Source: Streptomyces mashuensis (GTDB taxonomy: Bacteria > Actinomycetota > Actinomycetes > Streptomycetales > Streptomycetaceae). From it: 64,000 nt of DNA. How positions within the stretch are numbered: the stretch's first letter is position 1; every line of letters starts with the position of its first letter. The notes below the pieces were generated by a model. The model saw only the letters and a list, made by a program, of their open reading frames with translations, had not been told where the DNA came from and made no database searches. The DNA is taken from NCBI RefSeq assembly GCF_014654785.1, contig NZ_BNBD01000010.1:1-64000 (forward strand), read 5' to 3'. Shown here one piece after another: positions 40,570 through 48,970 of this stretch. Made by a program: the position numbers and the translations under genes.

Positions 40570-40974
40570 ATGTCCCGCCTCGCACTGACCGCCCTGCTCG
40601 TCCGCGACTACGACGAAGCCATCACCTTCTACACCGACGCCCTCGGCTTCCGGCTCGTGGAGGACACCCCTCTCGGCACCGGCAAGCGCTGGGTGGTCGT
40701 CGCCCCACCGGGCACACAGGAGTCCGGCCTGCTGCTTGCCCGCGCCACCGGCCCCGACGAGGAGGCCCGCGTCGGCGACCAGACCGGCGGCCGCGTCGGC
40801 TGGTTCCTGCACACCGACGCGTTCGACCGCGACCACGCCCGCATGCGCGCCGCCGGCGTCGTCTTCGAGGAGGCCCCCCGCCACGAGCCGTACGGCACGG
40901 TAGCCGTCTTCCGCGACCTCTACGGCAACCGCTGGGACCTCATCCAGCCGGCCACCGCCGGCCCCCCACACTGA
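40570..40974 (+). CDS. VOC (glyoxalase/dioxygenase fold) family protein
   Basis: A 134-residue single-domain VOC protein: ALLVRDYDEAITFYTDALGF at the start and the closing AVFRDLYGNRWDLIQP with the metal Glu position occupied by Asp. Members include glyoxalases, dioxygenases and drug-binding proteins; the substrate cannot be told. It stands alone. Confidence 0.85.
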   Translation: MSRLALTALLVRDYDEAITFYTDALGFRLVEDTPLGTGKRWVVVAPPGTQESGLLLARATGPDEEARVGDQTGGRVGWFLHTDAFDRDHARMRAAGVVFEEAPRHEPYGTVAVFRDLYGNRWDLIQPATAGPPH

Positions 40975-40992
40975 CCGCCCCCGGCGGACGGC

Positions 40993-41565
40993 CTACCGCA
41001 CCGGCTGCAATACGACGCCGCCGAAGTGCGGCTCGAAGAGCCGTGGGGCCTGGGCCATGAGTCGTTCCAGGATGCCCATCACCTCCGTGACGGCCTCCGG
41101 GGTGGCGGCGAGGCTGGCGGGCGCGTCCGAGGGCGCGGGCGTCAGCCGGCGGTGTGCGGGACGTAACCGGCTGCGGATGGCCCGCAGGAGCCCGAGGACC
41201 TCCTCCAGGGCCAGCCGTCTCTCTCCGACGCCGGTCACCAGCTGGTGAACGTCCTCGATGGCCGTCTTGGCGTTGCTGCGTATCCGACGTGGCACGTCTC
41301 GGTCGGCCACGATGGCTGTCAGCCGGACATGTACTTCGGCGAGTTGCAGGATGAACGAGAGCACCCCGGTGGCGGCGGGTTCCCGTAGGAGGCTGTCCTG
41401 CTCTTCGCGTTTCCGGGCGTCCTCCTCGTCCTCGGGCACCGTCACGCCCCGGAAGATCGCAGCCCGGCCGGCGTCGAGGTCGGCCGCGGCCGTCAAGGCG
41501 TTGAGGATGCCCCGGTCGGCGTCGGCAAGGGCCAGGTCGAGGAGGGCGTCGTCGGTCGGGTTCAT
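40993..41565 (-). CDS. Hypothetical protein of the sigma-factor operon, with TTA codon
   Basis: A 190-residue, mostly alpha-helical cytoplasmic protein with no family I recognise. It starts MNPTDDALLDLALADADRG and ends in a C-terminal helix before LFEPHFGGVVLQPVR. It contains an in-frame TTA leucine codon at 41164-41166 (…RSRLRPAHR), so its translation should depend on the bldA tRNA. It overlaps the sigma-factor stop by ATGA, so it may modulate that sigma factor. Confidence 0.75.
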   Translation of the reverse strand: MNPTDDALLDLALADADRGILNALTAAADLDAGRAAIFRGVTVPEDEEDARKREEQDSLLREPAATGVLSFILQLAEVHVRLTAIVADRDVPRRIRSNAKTAIEDVHQLVTGVGERRLALEEVLGLLRAIRSRLRPAHRRLTPAPSDAPASLAATPEAVTEVMGILERLMAQAPRLFEPHFGGVVLQPVR

Positions 41566-42104
41566 GAGGCTTCTCCCAGCAGCCGGGCCTTCAGGGCGGT
41601 GCGGGCCCGCACGTACGCCTGTCGTACCGCCGCAGCGGTCATGCCCAGTTCCCGCGCGATCTCCTCGTGGGAGAAACCGTCGAGGCGCCAGGCCATGACC
41701 AACCGTTGTCGCTCCGAGAGTGCCGCGAGGGCTGCGAGGACCCGCTGTTCCTCTTCTTTCAGCACGACCTGCCCGAGTGGGCCGGTACTGGTGCTCGGTC
41801 GTTCCGGGAGCACGCCGGTGGAAAGGTCGTGGTGGCAGGCCACCTGCTTGAGATGCATCCGATGGGAAACCGTCCGCAGCCATGCCCGAGGACGCTCGAT
41901 CAGTCCCCAGCACCTGAACGCCTCCACGAACGCCGCCTGCGCCGCATCGGCGGCTTCGTGCGCGTCGAGACCCTGGCGCATCAAGAACCGGACGATCAAG
42001 GGGTAGTTCTCCGCGTAGAACTCCGCGAACTGCGACCGCGTGGCGCTGCCCGCAGGGCCGGCGGCTCTGGCGCCTGCCTGCCGCAGAATCACATGATCGC
42101 TCAC
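41562..42104 (-). CDS. ECF-type RNA polymerase sigma factor
   Basis: A 180-residue sigma-70 family protein. Region 2 spans ~25-95 (FAEFYAENYPLIVRFLMRQG, then RPRAWLRTVSHRMHL) and region 4 spans ~120-175 (LSERQRLVMAWRLDGFSHEEI, then RQAYVRARTALKARL). It overlaps genes on both sides (GTGA before, ATGA after), so a small membrane protein, this sigma factor and a hypothetical protein form one coupled unit. The membrane protein may be the anti-sigma or signal input. GGGGGG lies 5 nt before the chosen GTG. Confidence 0.85.
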   Translation of the reverse strand: MSDHVILRQAGARAAGPAGSATRSQFAEFYAENYPLIVRFLMRQGLDAHEAADAAQAAFVEAFRCWGLIERPRAWLRTVSHRMHLKQVACHHDLSTGVLPERPSTSTGPLGQVVLKEEEQRVLAALAALSERQRLVMAWRLDGFSHEEIARELGMTAAAVRQAYVRARTALKARLLGEAS

Positions 42105-42340
42105 GACCACCCCCCGGACGGCGCCCGGCCGCCGACCTCGATGAGCACTTCGTCCCCCGCCGTGCGCCGCTGCCGGAGTCTGCTGCCCGGTGGCAACTCC
42201 CGCAGCCGGTCGTTCAGTCCCTCTTCCTGCAACTGGGTCAGCCGTATGGTGATGCGCCCGCGCAACCACATGTACACGAGACGCGTACCACCTGTGATGA
42301 GTGCCGCTCCCAAGGCGTAGATCACGACCACCGGGTCCAC
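42101..42340 (-). CDS. Small membrane protein upstream of the sigma factor
   Basis: A 79-residue protein with one N-terminal membrane segment (~4-25, VVVIYALGAALITGGTRLVYMW) and a basic cytoplasmic tail. It starts with GTG and overlaps the sigma-factor start by GTGA. Conserved coupling argues that it is real. It does not resemble known anti-sigma families, so its role is unknown. Confidence 0.65.
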   Translation of the reverse strand: MDPVVVIYALGAALITGGTRLVYMWLRGRITIRLTQLQEEGLNDRLRELPPGSRLRQRRTAGDEVLIEVGGRAPSGGWS

Positions 42341-42502
42341 GGGCCCTCCGAAGTCAGTCTGCTGCGCCCCTCGCGCCGCATCTCTTCTGTAGTGCGCCGG
42401 GGACAGTCATGCGTGACGCCGGGCAGGTGTGAGGTGGGTCACGTCCCGGGGCTACGCTGCACATAGGGCACCCGTACGTGCAGCACAGAGGTGGTGGTCC
42501 GG

Positions 42503-43498
42503 GTGGTGGACGTCACCGTGGCGTTGGCCGGGGACACCATGCTCGGGCGGTGCGTGGCCGAGCGGCTGGAGGCGGCGCCCGAGGCCGGGACCGTGCTGGC
42601 GCCCGAGCTGTGCGAGGTCGTGGGCGCCGCCGACCTGTGCGTGCTCAATCTCGAGTGCTGTGTCTCCGGGCGCGGTGAGCCCTGGGCCGCGCCCGGTAAG
42701 CCCTTCTTCTTCCGTGCCCCGCCGGCCGCCGCCGACGTGCTCGCCGAGCTCGGCGTCGACTGCGTGACGCTCGCCAACAACCACGCCCTCGACTACGGCT
42801 ACGACGCCCTCGCCGACACCGGTGCCCTCCTCGCCCGCGCCGGCGTCCGCACCGTCGGCGCCGGGCCCGACGTGACCGCCGCCCGGGCGTACGCCGTGCT
42901 GGAGGCCCGCGGGCTCCGGCTGGCCGTGGTCGGCGTCACCGACCACCCCGACGACTTCGCCGCCGGCCCCGCCCGGCCCGGCGTCGCCTACGCCGACCTG
43001 CGCACCGGCGTCCCCGACTGGCTCACCGGTCTCATCGCGCAGGCGGCCCAGGAGGCCGACGCCGTGCTGGTCACCCCCCACTGGGGCCCCAACATGACCA
43101 CCCGCCCCCCGCACTGGGTACGCGCCGCCGCGCCCGTGCTGCTACGCGCCGGGGCCACCCTCGTCGCCGGGCACTCGGCCCACGTCTTCCACGGCGTCGC
43201 CGAGCGTGTGATCCACGACATGGGCGACTTCGTCGACGACTACGCCGTCGACCCCCGCCTCCGCAACGACCTGGGGCTCCTCTTCCTCGTGACCTTCGAG
43301 GCCCCCGACGGCACCCCCGTCCGTCCCGTCCGCGTCGAGGCGATCCCCCTCCTCCTCGACTTCTGCCGTACCGTTCCCGCCGAGGGCGCCGAGCGCGAGT
43401 GGATCAAGGCGCGGTTCCGCCGCGCCTGCGAGGAGCTCGGCACCACCGTGTCCGACCACGACGGCCGGCTCCGCATCGACTGGCCCGCCACGACGTGA
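42503..43498 (+). CDS. CapA family metallophosphatase-like protein
   Basis: About 331 residues with the motifs of the CapA/PgsA calcineurin-like family: AGDTMLGR near the start, NLECCVS, LANNHALDYG, TPHWGPN and GHSAHVFHG. These provide the metal ligands. CapA was named for poly-gamma-glutamate synthesis, but most actinobacterial members lack the other cap genes, as here, so the substrate is unknown. Several GTGs are possible; 42503 is 8-10 nt after GAGGTGG. Confidence 0.82.
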   Translation: MVDVTVALAGDTMLGRCVAERLEAAPEAGTVLAPELCEVVGAADLCVLNLECCVSGRGEPWAAPGKPFFFRAPPAAADVLAELGVDCVTLANNHALDYGYDALADTGALLARAGVRTVGAGPDVTAARAYAVLEARGLRLAVVGVTDHPDDFAAGPARPGVAYADLRTGVPDWLTGLIAQAAQEADAVLVTPHWGPNMTTRPPHWVRAAAPVLLRAGATLVAGHSAHVFHGVAERVIHDMGDFVDDYAVDPRLRNDLGLLFLVTFEAPDGTPVRPVRVEAIPLLLDFCRTVPAEGAEREWIKARFRRACEELGTTVSDHDGRLRIDWPATT

Positions 43499-43683
43499 GA
43501 ACGATCACGTGGCCGCCGCAGCCGGGCAACCGTGGGGGCCGGGTCCGGCGTCCGGCCAGGTGCACCTCGCGGCGCGTGTAGTTTTTCCTGTACCGCGTAC
43601 GTGCCGCACCGGGGTCCCGGTGCGCACGCACGCGACGTACTCGTCATGCGACGCCCCACGACGACCTGAAGGACGCCCCGCCC

Positions 43684-44469
43684 ATGCCCTACGTGCGCCA
43701 CTGGTTGCGCAACTCGGTCCTGCTCTTCGCGACCGCCATCGTGCTCGGGCTGATCGCCGCACACACCCAGCTGATCCAGCCGCACGACCTGGATCTGGAC
43801 CGGACGATCCAGACGAACACCCGCACCGGCTGGCTGAACACCACCATGAAGCTGGTCAGCTACTGCGCCTCGCCGGTCGCCGGCGTGATCATCCTCGCGG
43901 TCTGGTGCGGCTGGCTGCTCTTCCTGCGGCGCCGGCCCATCACGGCCTGCGCCACCTTCCTCGTGGTCGCCGTGGGCTGGAACAGCACCCAGATCGCCAA
44001 GGCCATCGTGGCCCGCAACCGGCCGCCCCGGGAGTTCTCCCTCGACCCCGAGATCGGCTCCAACAGCTTCCCCAGCGGCCACACCGCCTTCACCGTGGCC
44101 GTCGCCGTCGCCGTGTACTTCCTCTTCCGCAACTCGCGGCACCGCCGCACCGTCGCCGTCCTCGGCGTCCTCGCGGTGCTGCTCGTGGCCTTCTCCCGGA
44201 TGTACATCGGCGCGCACTACCCGACCGACACCTTCGGCTCCGTCCTCGTCGCCGGCTCCGCGATCTTCTTCGTGACCGGCGTGTGGCACGCCTGGCTGCT
44301 CCCCAACCTCGACCGGCTGCCGCTGCTGCACCGCTTCGGCCTGGAAGAGGAGCGCGCCGAGCTGGAGGCCGCCCAGGGCCACGGCTACGGCGCCCCCGTG
44401 CCCGGCCCCGGCCGGCGCCGGACGGGCGCGGCCCCGGCCTCCGGCGGAGGCCGGCACCGGCGCCGCTAG
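43684..44469 (+). CDS. PAP2 family membrane phosphatase
   Basis: A 261-residue integral membrane protein. PAP2 motifs are KAIVARNRPP (KX6RP), FPSGHTAF and SRMYIGAHYPTD. A basic, Gly/Pro-rich tail follows residue ~225. It should dephosphorylate lipid phosphates at the outer membrane face. AAGGA lies about 10 nt upstream of the ATG. A 13-bp hairpin follows the gene. Confidence 0.87.
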   Translation: MPYVRHWLRNSVLLFATAIVLGLIAAHTQLIQPHDLDLDRTIQTNTRTGWLNTTMKLVSYCASPVAGVIILAVWCGWLLFLRRRPITACATFLVVAVGWNSTQIAKAIVARNRPPREFSLDPEIGSNSFPSGHTAFTVAVAVAVYFLFRNSRHRRTVAVLGVLAVLLVAFSRMYIGAHYPTDTFGSVLVAGSAIFFVTGVWHAWLLPNLDRLPLLHRFGLEEERAELEAAQGHGYGAPVPGPGRRRTGAAPASGGGRHRRR

Positions 44470-44485
44470 AGACGGCTGAGAGCGA

Positions 44486-44513
44486 GAAGGCGGGCCCCGC
44501 GGGGCCCGCCTTC
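44486..44513 (+). terminator. Terminator after the PAP2 gene
   Basis: GAAGGCGGGCCCC and GGGGCCCGCCTTC form a 13-bp perfect stem (2-nt centre, so the top pairs open), followed by TGCCTTTCTC. It lies 16 bp after the stop codon. Confidence 0.8.
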
Positions 44514-44593
44514 TGCCTTTCTCTGCCTTCCCCTCTTCTGCAACGCGTTCTACCGTGTGCGCCGCAGCCCCGCCGCCGGCCCAGGGAGGCCCC

Positions 44594-45781
44594 GTGGACC
44601 TGACGTACACGCCCGAGCAGCAACGGTTGCGGGACCGGCTGCGCGCCTACTTCGCCGAGGTCGTCCCCGACGACGCGTACGCGCGCCACGCCGACCCCGC
44701 CGAGCGCAAGCGCTTCTACCGCGCGACGATCCGCCGCCTCGGCCAGGACGGCATGCTGGGCCTGGGCTGGCCCGCCGAATACGGCGGCGGCGGACTCGGC
44801 CCCGCTGAACAGTTCGTCTTCTTCGACGAGGCCGCCCAGGCCGGCGTGCCCCTGCCGCTCATGGCCCTGAACACCGTCGGCCCGACCCTGATGCGCTACG
44901 GCACGGACGAGCAGAAGGCCTACTTCCTGCCTCGCATCCTCTCCGGCGAGATCGACTTCGCCATCGGCTACAGCGAGCCCGGCGCCGGCACCGACCTGGC
45001 CTCGCTCACCACCCGCGCGGTGCGCGAGGGCGACCACTACCGGGTCGACGGGCAGAAGATCTGGACCACCAACGGCGACACCGCCGACTGGGTCTGGCTC
45101 GCCGTGCGCACCACACCCCGCCAGGAGGGCATACCGCCGCACAAGGGCATCAGCATCCTCCTCGTCCCCACCAGCGCCCCCGGCTACTCCTGCACCCTCA
45201 TCCACACCATCGCCTCGCACGACACCACGGCCGGCTACTACGACGGCGTACGGGTGCCCGTCGGCCACCGCGTCGGCCCGGAGAACGGGGGCTGGCGGCT
45301 GATCACCACCCAGCTCAACCACGAACGCGTCACCCTGGCCGCCCACGGCACCGCGGCCGTCCGCTCCCTGCGCGACGTACGCGCCTGGGCGGCGGCCACC
45401 GCCCTGCCCGACGGGCGCCGCGTCCTCGACCTGGGCTGGGTCCGCGGCCTGCTGGCCCGTACGCACGTGCGACTGGAGGCCATGCGGCTGCTGAACTGGC
45501 GCATGGTCGACGCACTGTGCCGCGACGCGCTCACCCCGCAGGACGCCTCGGCCGTGAAGGTGTACGGCTCGGAGGCCCGCCGCGACGCCTACGCCTGGCT
45601 GATGGAGGTGCTCGCCGCGGCGGGTCCCCTGAAGGAGGGATCCGCGGGCGCCGCCCTGCACGGCGAGCTCGAACGCGGCTACCGCAGCGCCGTGGTCTTC
45701 ACCTTCGGCGGCGGCAACAACGAGATCCAGCGCGAGATCATCGCCTGGACGGGCCTGGGCATGCCCCGCGTCCGCAGGTGA
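44594..45781 (+). CDS. Acyl-CoA dehydrogenase family protein
   Basis: A 395-residue FAD enzyme of the acyl-CoA dehydrogenase fold. Visible family motifs are GWPAEYGGGGLGPAEQ (~56-71), the FAD-binding IGYSEPGAGTDLASL (~129-143) and IWTTNGDTADWVWLAVRT, with FTFGGGNNEIQREIIAWTGLGMPR at the end. Its substrate is unknown. The sequence style is that of the FadE proteins of steroid or bulky acyl-CoA degradation. The GTG has AGGGAGG upstream. It stands alone. Confidence 0.88.
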   Translation: MDLTYTPEQQRLRDRLRAYFAEVVPDDAYARHADPAERKRFYRATIRRLGQDGMLGLGWPAEYGGGGLGPAEQFVFFDEAAQAGVPLPLMALNTVGPTLMRYGTDEQKAYFLPRILSGEIDFAIGYSEPGAGTDLASLTTRAVREGDHYRVDGQKIWTTNGDTADWVWLAVRTTPRQEGIPPHKGISILLVPTSAPGYSCTLIHTIASHDTTAGYYDGVRVPVGHRVGPENGGWRLITTQLNHERVTLAAHGTAAVRSLRDVRAWAAATALPDGRRVLDLGWVRGLLARTHVRLEAMRLLNWRMVDALCRDALTPQDASAVKVYGSEARRDAYAWLMEVLAAAGPLKEGSAGAALHGELERGYRSAVVFTFGGGNNEIQREIIAWTGLGMPRVRR

Positions 45782-45796
45782 GCAGCCCCGGCGGGG

Positions 45797-46615
45797 TCAC
45801 GAACGGCGGCGGGGCTTCCCGCTCCCGCGCCGGGCGGCCGCACCGGACCCGGCCCGGGCTCCCTTGCCGGCGGATCCCTTGCCGCCGGTCCTGCCTCCGG
45901 ACCCGGCCTTGCTGCCGGCCTTGGCCCCGCTCTTGGCCCCCGTCCCCGCCCTGGTCCCGGCCTTGCGGCCCGCGGGCTGCTCCGCCGCCTCCGTACGACG
46001 GCCCCGGCTGCTGTTGACCGTACGGCCGCGGACGATGCCGATGAAGTCCTCCACCTGGTCGGTGGTGCGCTCCTCGGGCCACGACAGCGCGACGCGCGAC
46101 TGCGGCACGCCGGTGACCGGCCGGTAGGTGAGGTCCTTGCGGTGGTGCAGGCGGGCCAGCGACTGCGGCACGAACAGCACGCCCACCCCGGCCGCCACCA
46201 GCTCGATCGCGTCGGCCGTCGTGGCGGGCCGCTCGAACGCGGGCCGGCCCGGCGGCTGCTCCCAGTCGAGGGTGTCGTCGAGGGGGTGGAAGACGATCTC
46301 GTCGGCCAGGTCCTCGGCCGCCACCTCGTCGAACGCCGCCGCCAGGTGGTCCTTGGGCACCACGACGACCGTCGTCTCGGTGTACAGCGGGATCGCGCTG
46401 AGCTCCGCCCGGTCGCACGGCAGCCGCAGGAACCCCGCGTCGGCCTCGCCGCGCCGCAGCGCGCCCGGCGCCTCGGCGGCGGTCACCTGGACGAGCTCCA
46501 GCGGGATGTGGGGCAGGCGCTCCTGCCAGATCCGCACCCACTTCGCGGGCGTCACGCCCGGAACGTAGGCGAGCCTGAACGAAGAGGGCGAAGAGGGTGC
46601 TTCCGAGCCTGTCAC
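45797..46615 (-). CDS. LysR-type effector-binding domain protein without HTH
   Basis: A 272-residue protein. Residues ~13-205 are a LysR substrate-binding domain (FRLAYVPGVTPAKWVRIWQE, AGFLRLPCDRAELSAIPLY, AAGVGVLFVPQSLARL). The usual N-terminal winged HTH is absent, because the domain begins within 15 residues of the GTG start. Residues ~215-272 are a low-complexity Lys/Ala/Gly/Ser tail that could bind nucleic acid. It is divergent, 58 bp apart, from a DUF5997 gene, an arrangement I have seen as usual in Streptomyces. Confidence 0.8.
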   Translation of the reverse strand: MTGSEAPSSPSSFRLAYVPGVTPAKWVRIWQERLPHIPLELVQVTAAEAPGALRRGEADAGFLRLPCDRAELSAIPLYTETTVVVVPKDHLAAAFDEVAAEDLADEIVFHPLDDTLDWEQPPGRPAFERPATTADAIELVAAGVGVLFVPQSLARLHHRKDLTYRPVTGVPQSRVALSWPEERTTDQVEDFIGIVRGRTVNSSRGRRTEAAEQPAGRKAGTRAGTGAKSGAKAGSKAGSGGRTGGKGSAGKGARAGSGAAARRGSGKPRRRS

Positions 46616-46673
46616 CCGGCCAGGTTACCGGGCGTGGTCAAACCGGGCACACACGCTCGATATCCTTGACGGC

Positions 46674-47075
46674 ATGACGTCGCACAAGAACGCCCAGACC
46701 ATGAAGCCCGCGACCGCGGCGAAGAAGCTGGGTGTGTACCTCGAGGCCACCCCCGCCGAGTTCCGTGAGGGTGCCGTCTCCCGCGACGAGCTCAACGCCC
46801 TGCAGGCCGACCCGCCGGAGTGGCTGCGCGAGCTGCGCCGCAACGGCCCGCACCCCCGCCCCGTCGTCGCGGCGAAGCTCGGCGTGTCCATCTCGGGCCT
46901 GGCCCGCGGCGGCATCACCGAGGCGCTCACCACCGAGCAGATCGAGGCCCTGAAGCAGGAGGAGCCGGAGTGGCTGCGCAAGGAGCGCGCCACCCAGGCC
47001 GAGGTGCGGAAGGAAGCCGCGCGCATCAAGGAGAAGCACGCCGCCGGCGGCGACGAGCCGCAGCCGCGTTCCTGA
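46674..47075 (+). CDS. DUF5997 family protein
   Basis: A 133-residue basic protein of unknown function. It contains two similar halves: TAAKKLGVYLEATPAEFREG...LQADPPEWLRELR and VAAKLGVSISGLARGGIT...LKQEEPEWLRKER, each with a KLGV helix and a closing PEWLR. The halves look like small helical, HTH-like units. Its constant position next to an HTH-less LysR effector domain suggests they work together. A hairpin follows the gene. Confidence 0.8.
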   Translation: MTSHKNAQTMKPATAAKKLGVYLEATPAEFREGAVSRDELNALQADPPEWLRELRRNGPHPRPVVAAKLGVSISGLARGGITEALTTEQIEALKQEEPEWLRKERATQAEVRKEAARIKEKHAAGGDEPQPRS

Positions 47076-47093
47076 CCGCCCCGCACCATTCGT

Positions 47094-47130
47094 ACGGGCC
47101 GGCCCCCGGCACCCCGGGGCCGGCCCGTTT
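47094..47130 (+). terminator. Terminator after the DUF5997 gene
   Basis: ACGGGCCGGCCCC(C)GG pairs with CCGGGGCCGGCCCGT: a 15-bp stem with one bulged C and a CACC loop, followed by TT. Confidence 0.7.
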
Positions 47131-47168
47131 CCGTTCCGCAGCCCGCGCCTCGGACCGGAGCCCGCGCC

Positions 47169-48308
47169 TCAGACCAGTGTCGTGAGCTGCGACACGTCGT
47201 ACGGAAGCGCCCCGTCCAGCTCGTCCGCGAGCGCCTTGGCGGCCCACTCCGGGTCGGCGACGAGCGCGCGCCCCACCGCCACCAGGTCGAACTCGTCGCG
47301 CTCCAGACGGTCCAGGAGCAGGTCGATGCCGGTGACACCGGACTGCGGGGCACGCCCCTCCGGGCCGGTGAACTCCTTGTCCAGGCCCACCGAGCCGACC
47401 GTGATCGACGGCAGGCCCGTCAGCTTCTTCGTCCAGCCCGCCAGATTCAGGTCGCTGCCCTCGAACTCCGGCAGCCAGTAGCGGCGCGTCGAGGCGTGGA
47501 AGGCGGTCACACCCGCCTCCGCGAGCGGCCGGAGCAGCTGCTCCAGCTCCTCCGGCGTCCCGGCGATCCGGGCGTCGTAGTGCTCGCTCTTCCACTGCGA
47601 CAGCCGGAACACGACGGGGAAGTCCGGCGCCACGGCGGCGCGCACCGCCGCCACGATCTCGGTGGCGAACCGGGCCCGGGAGGCCACGTCGCCGCCGTAC
47701 GCGTCGGTGCGCCGGTTGGTCACGGACCACAGGAACGAGTCGATCAGGTAGCCGTGGGCGCCGTGCAGCTCGACCCCGTCGAAGCCCAGCCGCTCGGCGT
47801 CCGCGGCGGCCTGCGCGAACGCCGCGACGACGGCGTCGATGTCGGCGGCCGTCATGGCCCGGCCGTGCGGCTTTCCGTTCAGGTCGACACCCGACGGGCC
47901 CTCCGCCGGCACGCCCTCGGGCAGGCTGCCGTCGGGCCGCGCCACACCGGTGTGCCACAGCTGCGGCATGATCCGGCCGCCCGCCGCGTGCACCCGCTCG
48001 GCCACCCGAGCCCAGCCCGCGAGGGCCTCCTCGCCGTGGAAGGAGGGCACGCCGTCGTACGCGGCGGCCGCGTCCCGGCCCACGTACGTGCCCTCGGTGA
48101 TGATCAGCCCGACGCCGCCGGCCGCGCGCCGCGCGTAGTACGCCGCGACGTCCTCGCCGGGTATTCCGCCCGGCGAGAAGCAGCGGGTCATGGGCGCCAT
48201 CGCGATCCGGTTGCGTACGGTCACGCCGCCGAGGGAGAAGGGGCGGCCGAGCAGACGGGCGGCCCGCGAGGGGGTGCGCTCGTCCAGGGGTGCCGGCATC
48301 GTCGTCAT
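47169..48308 (-). CDS. Old yellow enzyme-type alkene reductase
   Basis: A 379-residue FMN oxidoreductase of the NemA/OYE family. Typical features are RNRIAMAPMTR (~38-48), the active-site pair in GVELHGAHGYLIDSFL (H-x-x-H/N type, ~187-202) with RRTDAYGG after it, and the C-terminal VGRALVADPEW. It reduces activated double bonds with NAD(P)H. I chose ATG 48308, with AAGGA about 11 nt upstream. The neighbouring genes do not suggest a pathway. Confidence 0.9.
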   Translation of the reverse strand: MTTMPAPLDERTPSRAARLLGRPFSLGGVTVRNRIAMAPMTRCFSPGGIPGEDVAAYYARRAAGGVGLIITEGTYVGRDAAAAYDGVPSFHGEEALAGWARVAERVHAAGGRIMPQLWHTGVARPDGSLPEGVPAEGPSGVDLNGKPHGRAMTAADIDAVVAAFAQAAADAERLGFDGVELHGAHGYLIDSFLWSVTNRRTDAYGGDVASRARFATEIVAAVRAAVAPDFPVVFRLSQWKSEHYDARIAGTPEELEQLLRPLAEAGVTAFHASTRRYWLPEFEGSDLNLAGWTKKLTGLPSITVGSVGLDKEFTGPEGRAPQSGVTGIDLLLDRLERDEFDLVAVGRALVADPEWAAKALADELDGALPYDVSQLTTLV

Positions 48309-48400
48309 GGGGTGTCCGTTCCTTGCATCATGGGGTGGGGTACCACCTCCCACCAACCACAGGGCACCGCCCCGTATTTCACGTCCGTCCCGTGCGTCGC

Positions 48401-48440
48401 GCCGTCAGAAGCCGTCAGAAGCCGTCAGAAGCCGTCAGAA
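48401..48440. repeat. Perfect 10-bp tandem repeat, four copies
   Basis: GCCGTCAGAA occurs four times head to tail with no mismatch. The last copy runs over the stop codon of the DUF3574 gene (minus strand TTC TGA), so each unit carries a TGA in that frame. It lies in the 126-bp gap between the DUF3574 gene and the reductase gene. Confidence 0.9.
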
Positions 48441-48911
48441 GTCGGCCCGCACCTCCACGTCCGCGCGGCCCACCGACTCCAGCTCGTACAGGCGCGTGTA
48501 GGTGCTCCGGATCTCCTCGATGTCCGCGGACCGCTGCTGCGCCTCCGCGCGCGGGTAGAGGACGATCAGCTCGTGCGAGCGCTCCTGGTTGATCGAGCCC
48601 TGCCGGTCGCGCCACTGGCCGTTGCCGGTGAGGAAGGTGAAGCCGGAGGGGAAGCGGGGCGTGACGTACGTCTGGAGGAAGTCGCGGAACTGGTCGTCGG
48701 TGATCGGCGGCGCGCCGTTGTGCCGGCCCGTGCCGAAGAACAGGTGGGTCTCCATGAACGGCTGGGCCGCCTTGGGTTCGGAGGCGTGGGCCGCCACGGG
48801 CCCGACGGCCCCGGCGAACACGGCACCCGCGAAGGGCGCCCCGACGGCGTAGACGGCCGCGAGTGCGATCGAGGCGAGGACCAACGGACGCCGTCCGCGG
48901 AACAGAGCCAT
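48435..48911 (-). CDS. Secreted DUF3574 protein
   Basis: A 158-residue exported protein with an N-terminal signal/anchor (RGRRPLVLASIALAAVYAVG). The mature part (MET HLFFGTGR, FLQTYVTPRFPSGFTFLTG, SINQERSHELIVLYP) matches DUF3574, a small ferredoxin-like family of unknown function. The ATG is 11 nt after AAGGA. Tandem 10-bp repeats begin at its stop codon. Confidence 0.8.
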   Translation of the reverse strand: MALFRGRRPLVLASIALAAVYAVGAPFAGAVFAGAVGPVAAHASEPKAAQPFMETHLFFGTGRHNGAPPITDDQFRDFLQTYVTPRFPSGFTFLTGNGQWRDRQGSINQERSHELIVLYPRAEAQQRSADIEEIRSTYTRLYELESVGRADVEVRADF

Positions 48912-48970
48912 GGCAACACAGTCCTTCGGGTGAAAGTTCCTCGTAGGGAGAGGGGAACGGAAAAGGGGGA

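Noticed and set aside
48401..48440. CRISPR array
   Set aside because: The units are only 10 bp, directly adjacent with no spacers, and no cas gene is present.
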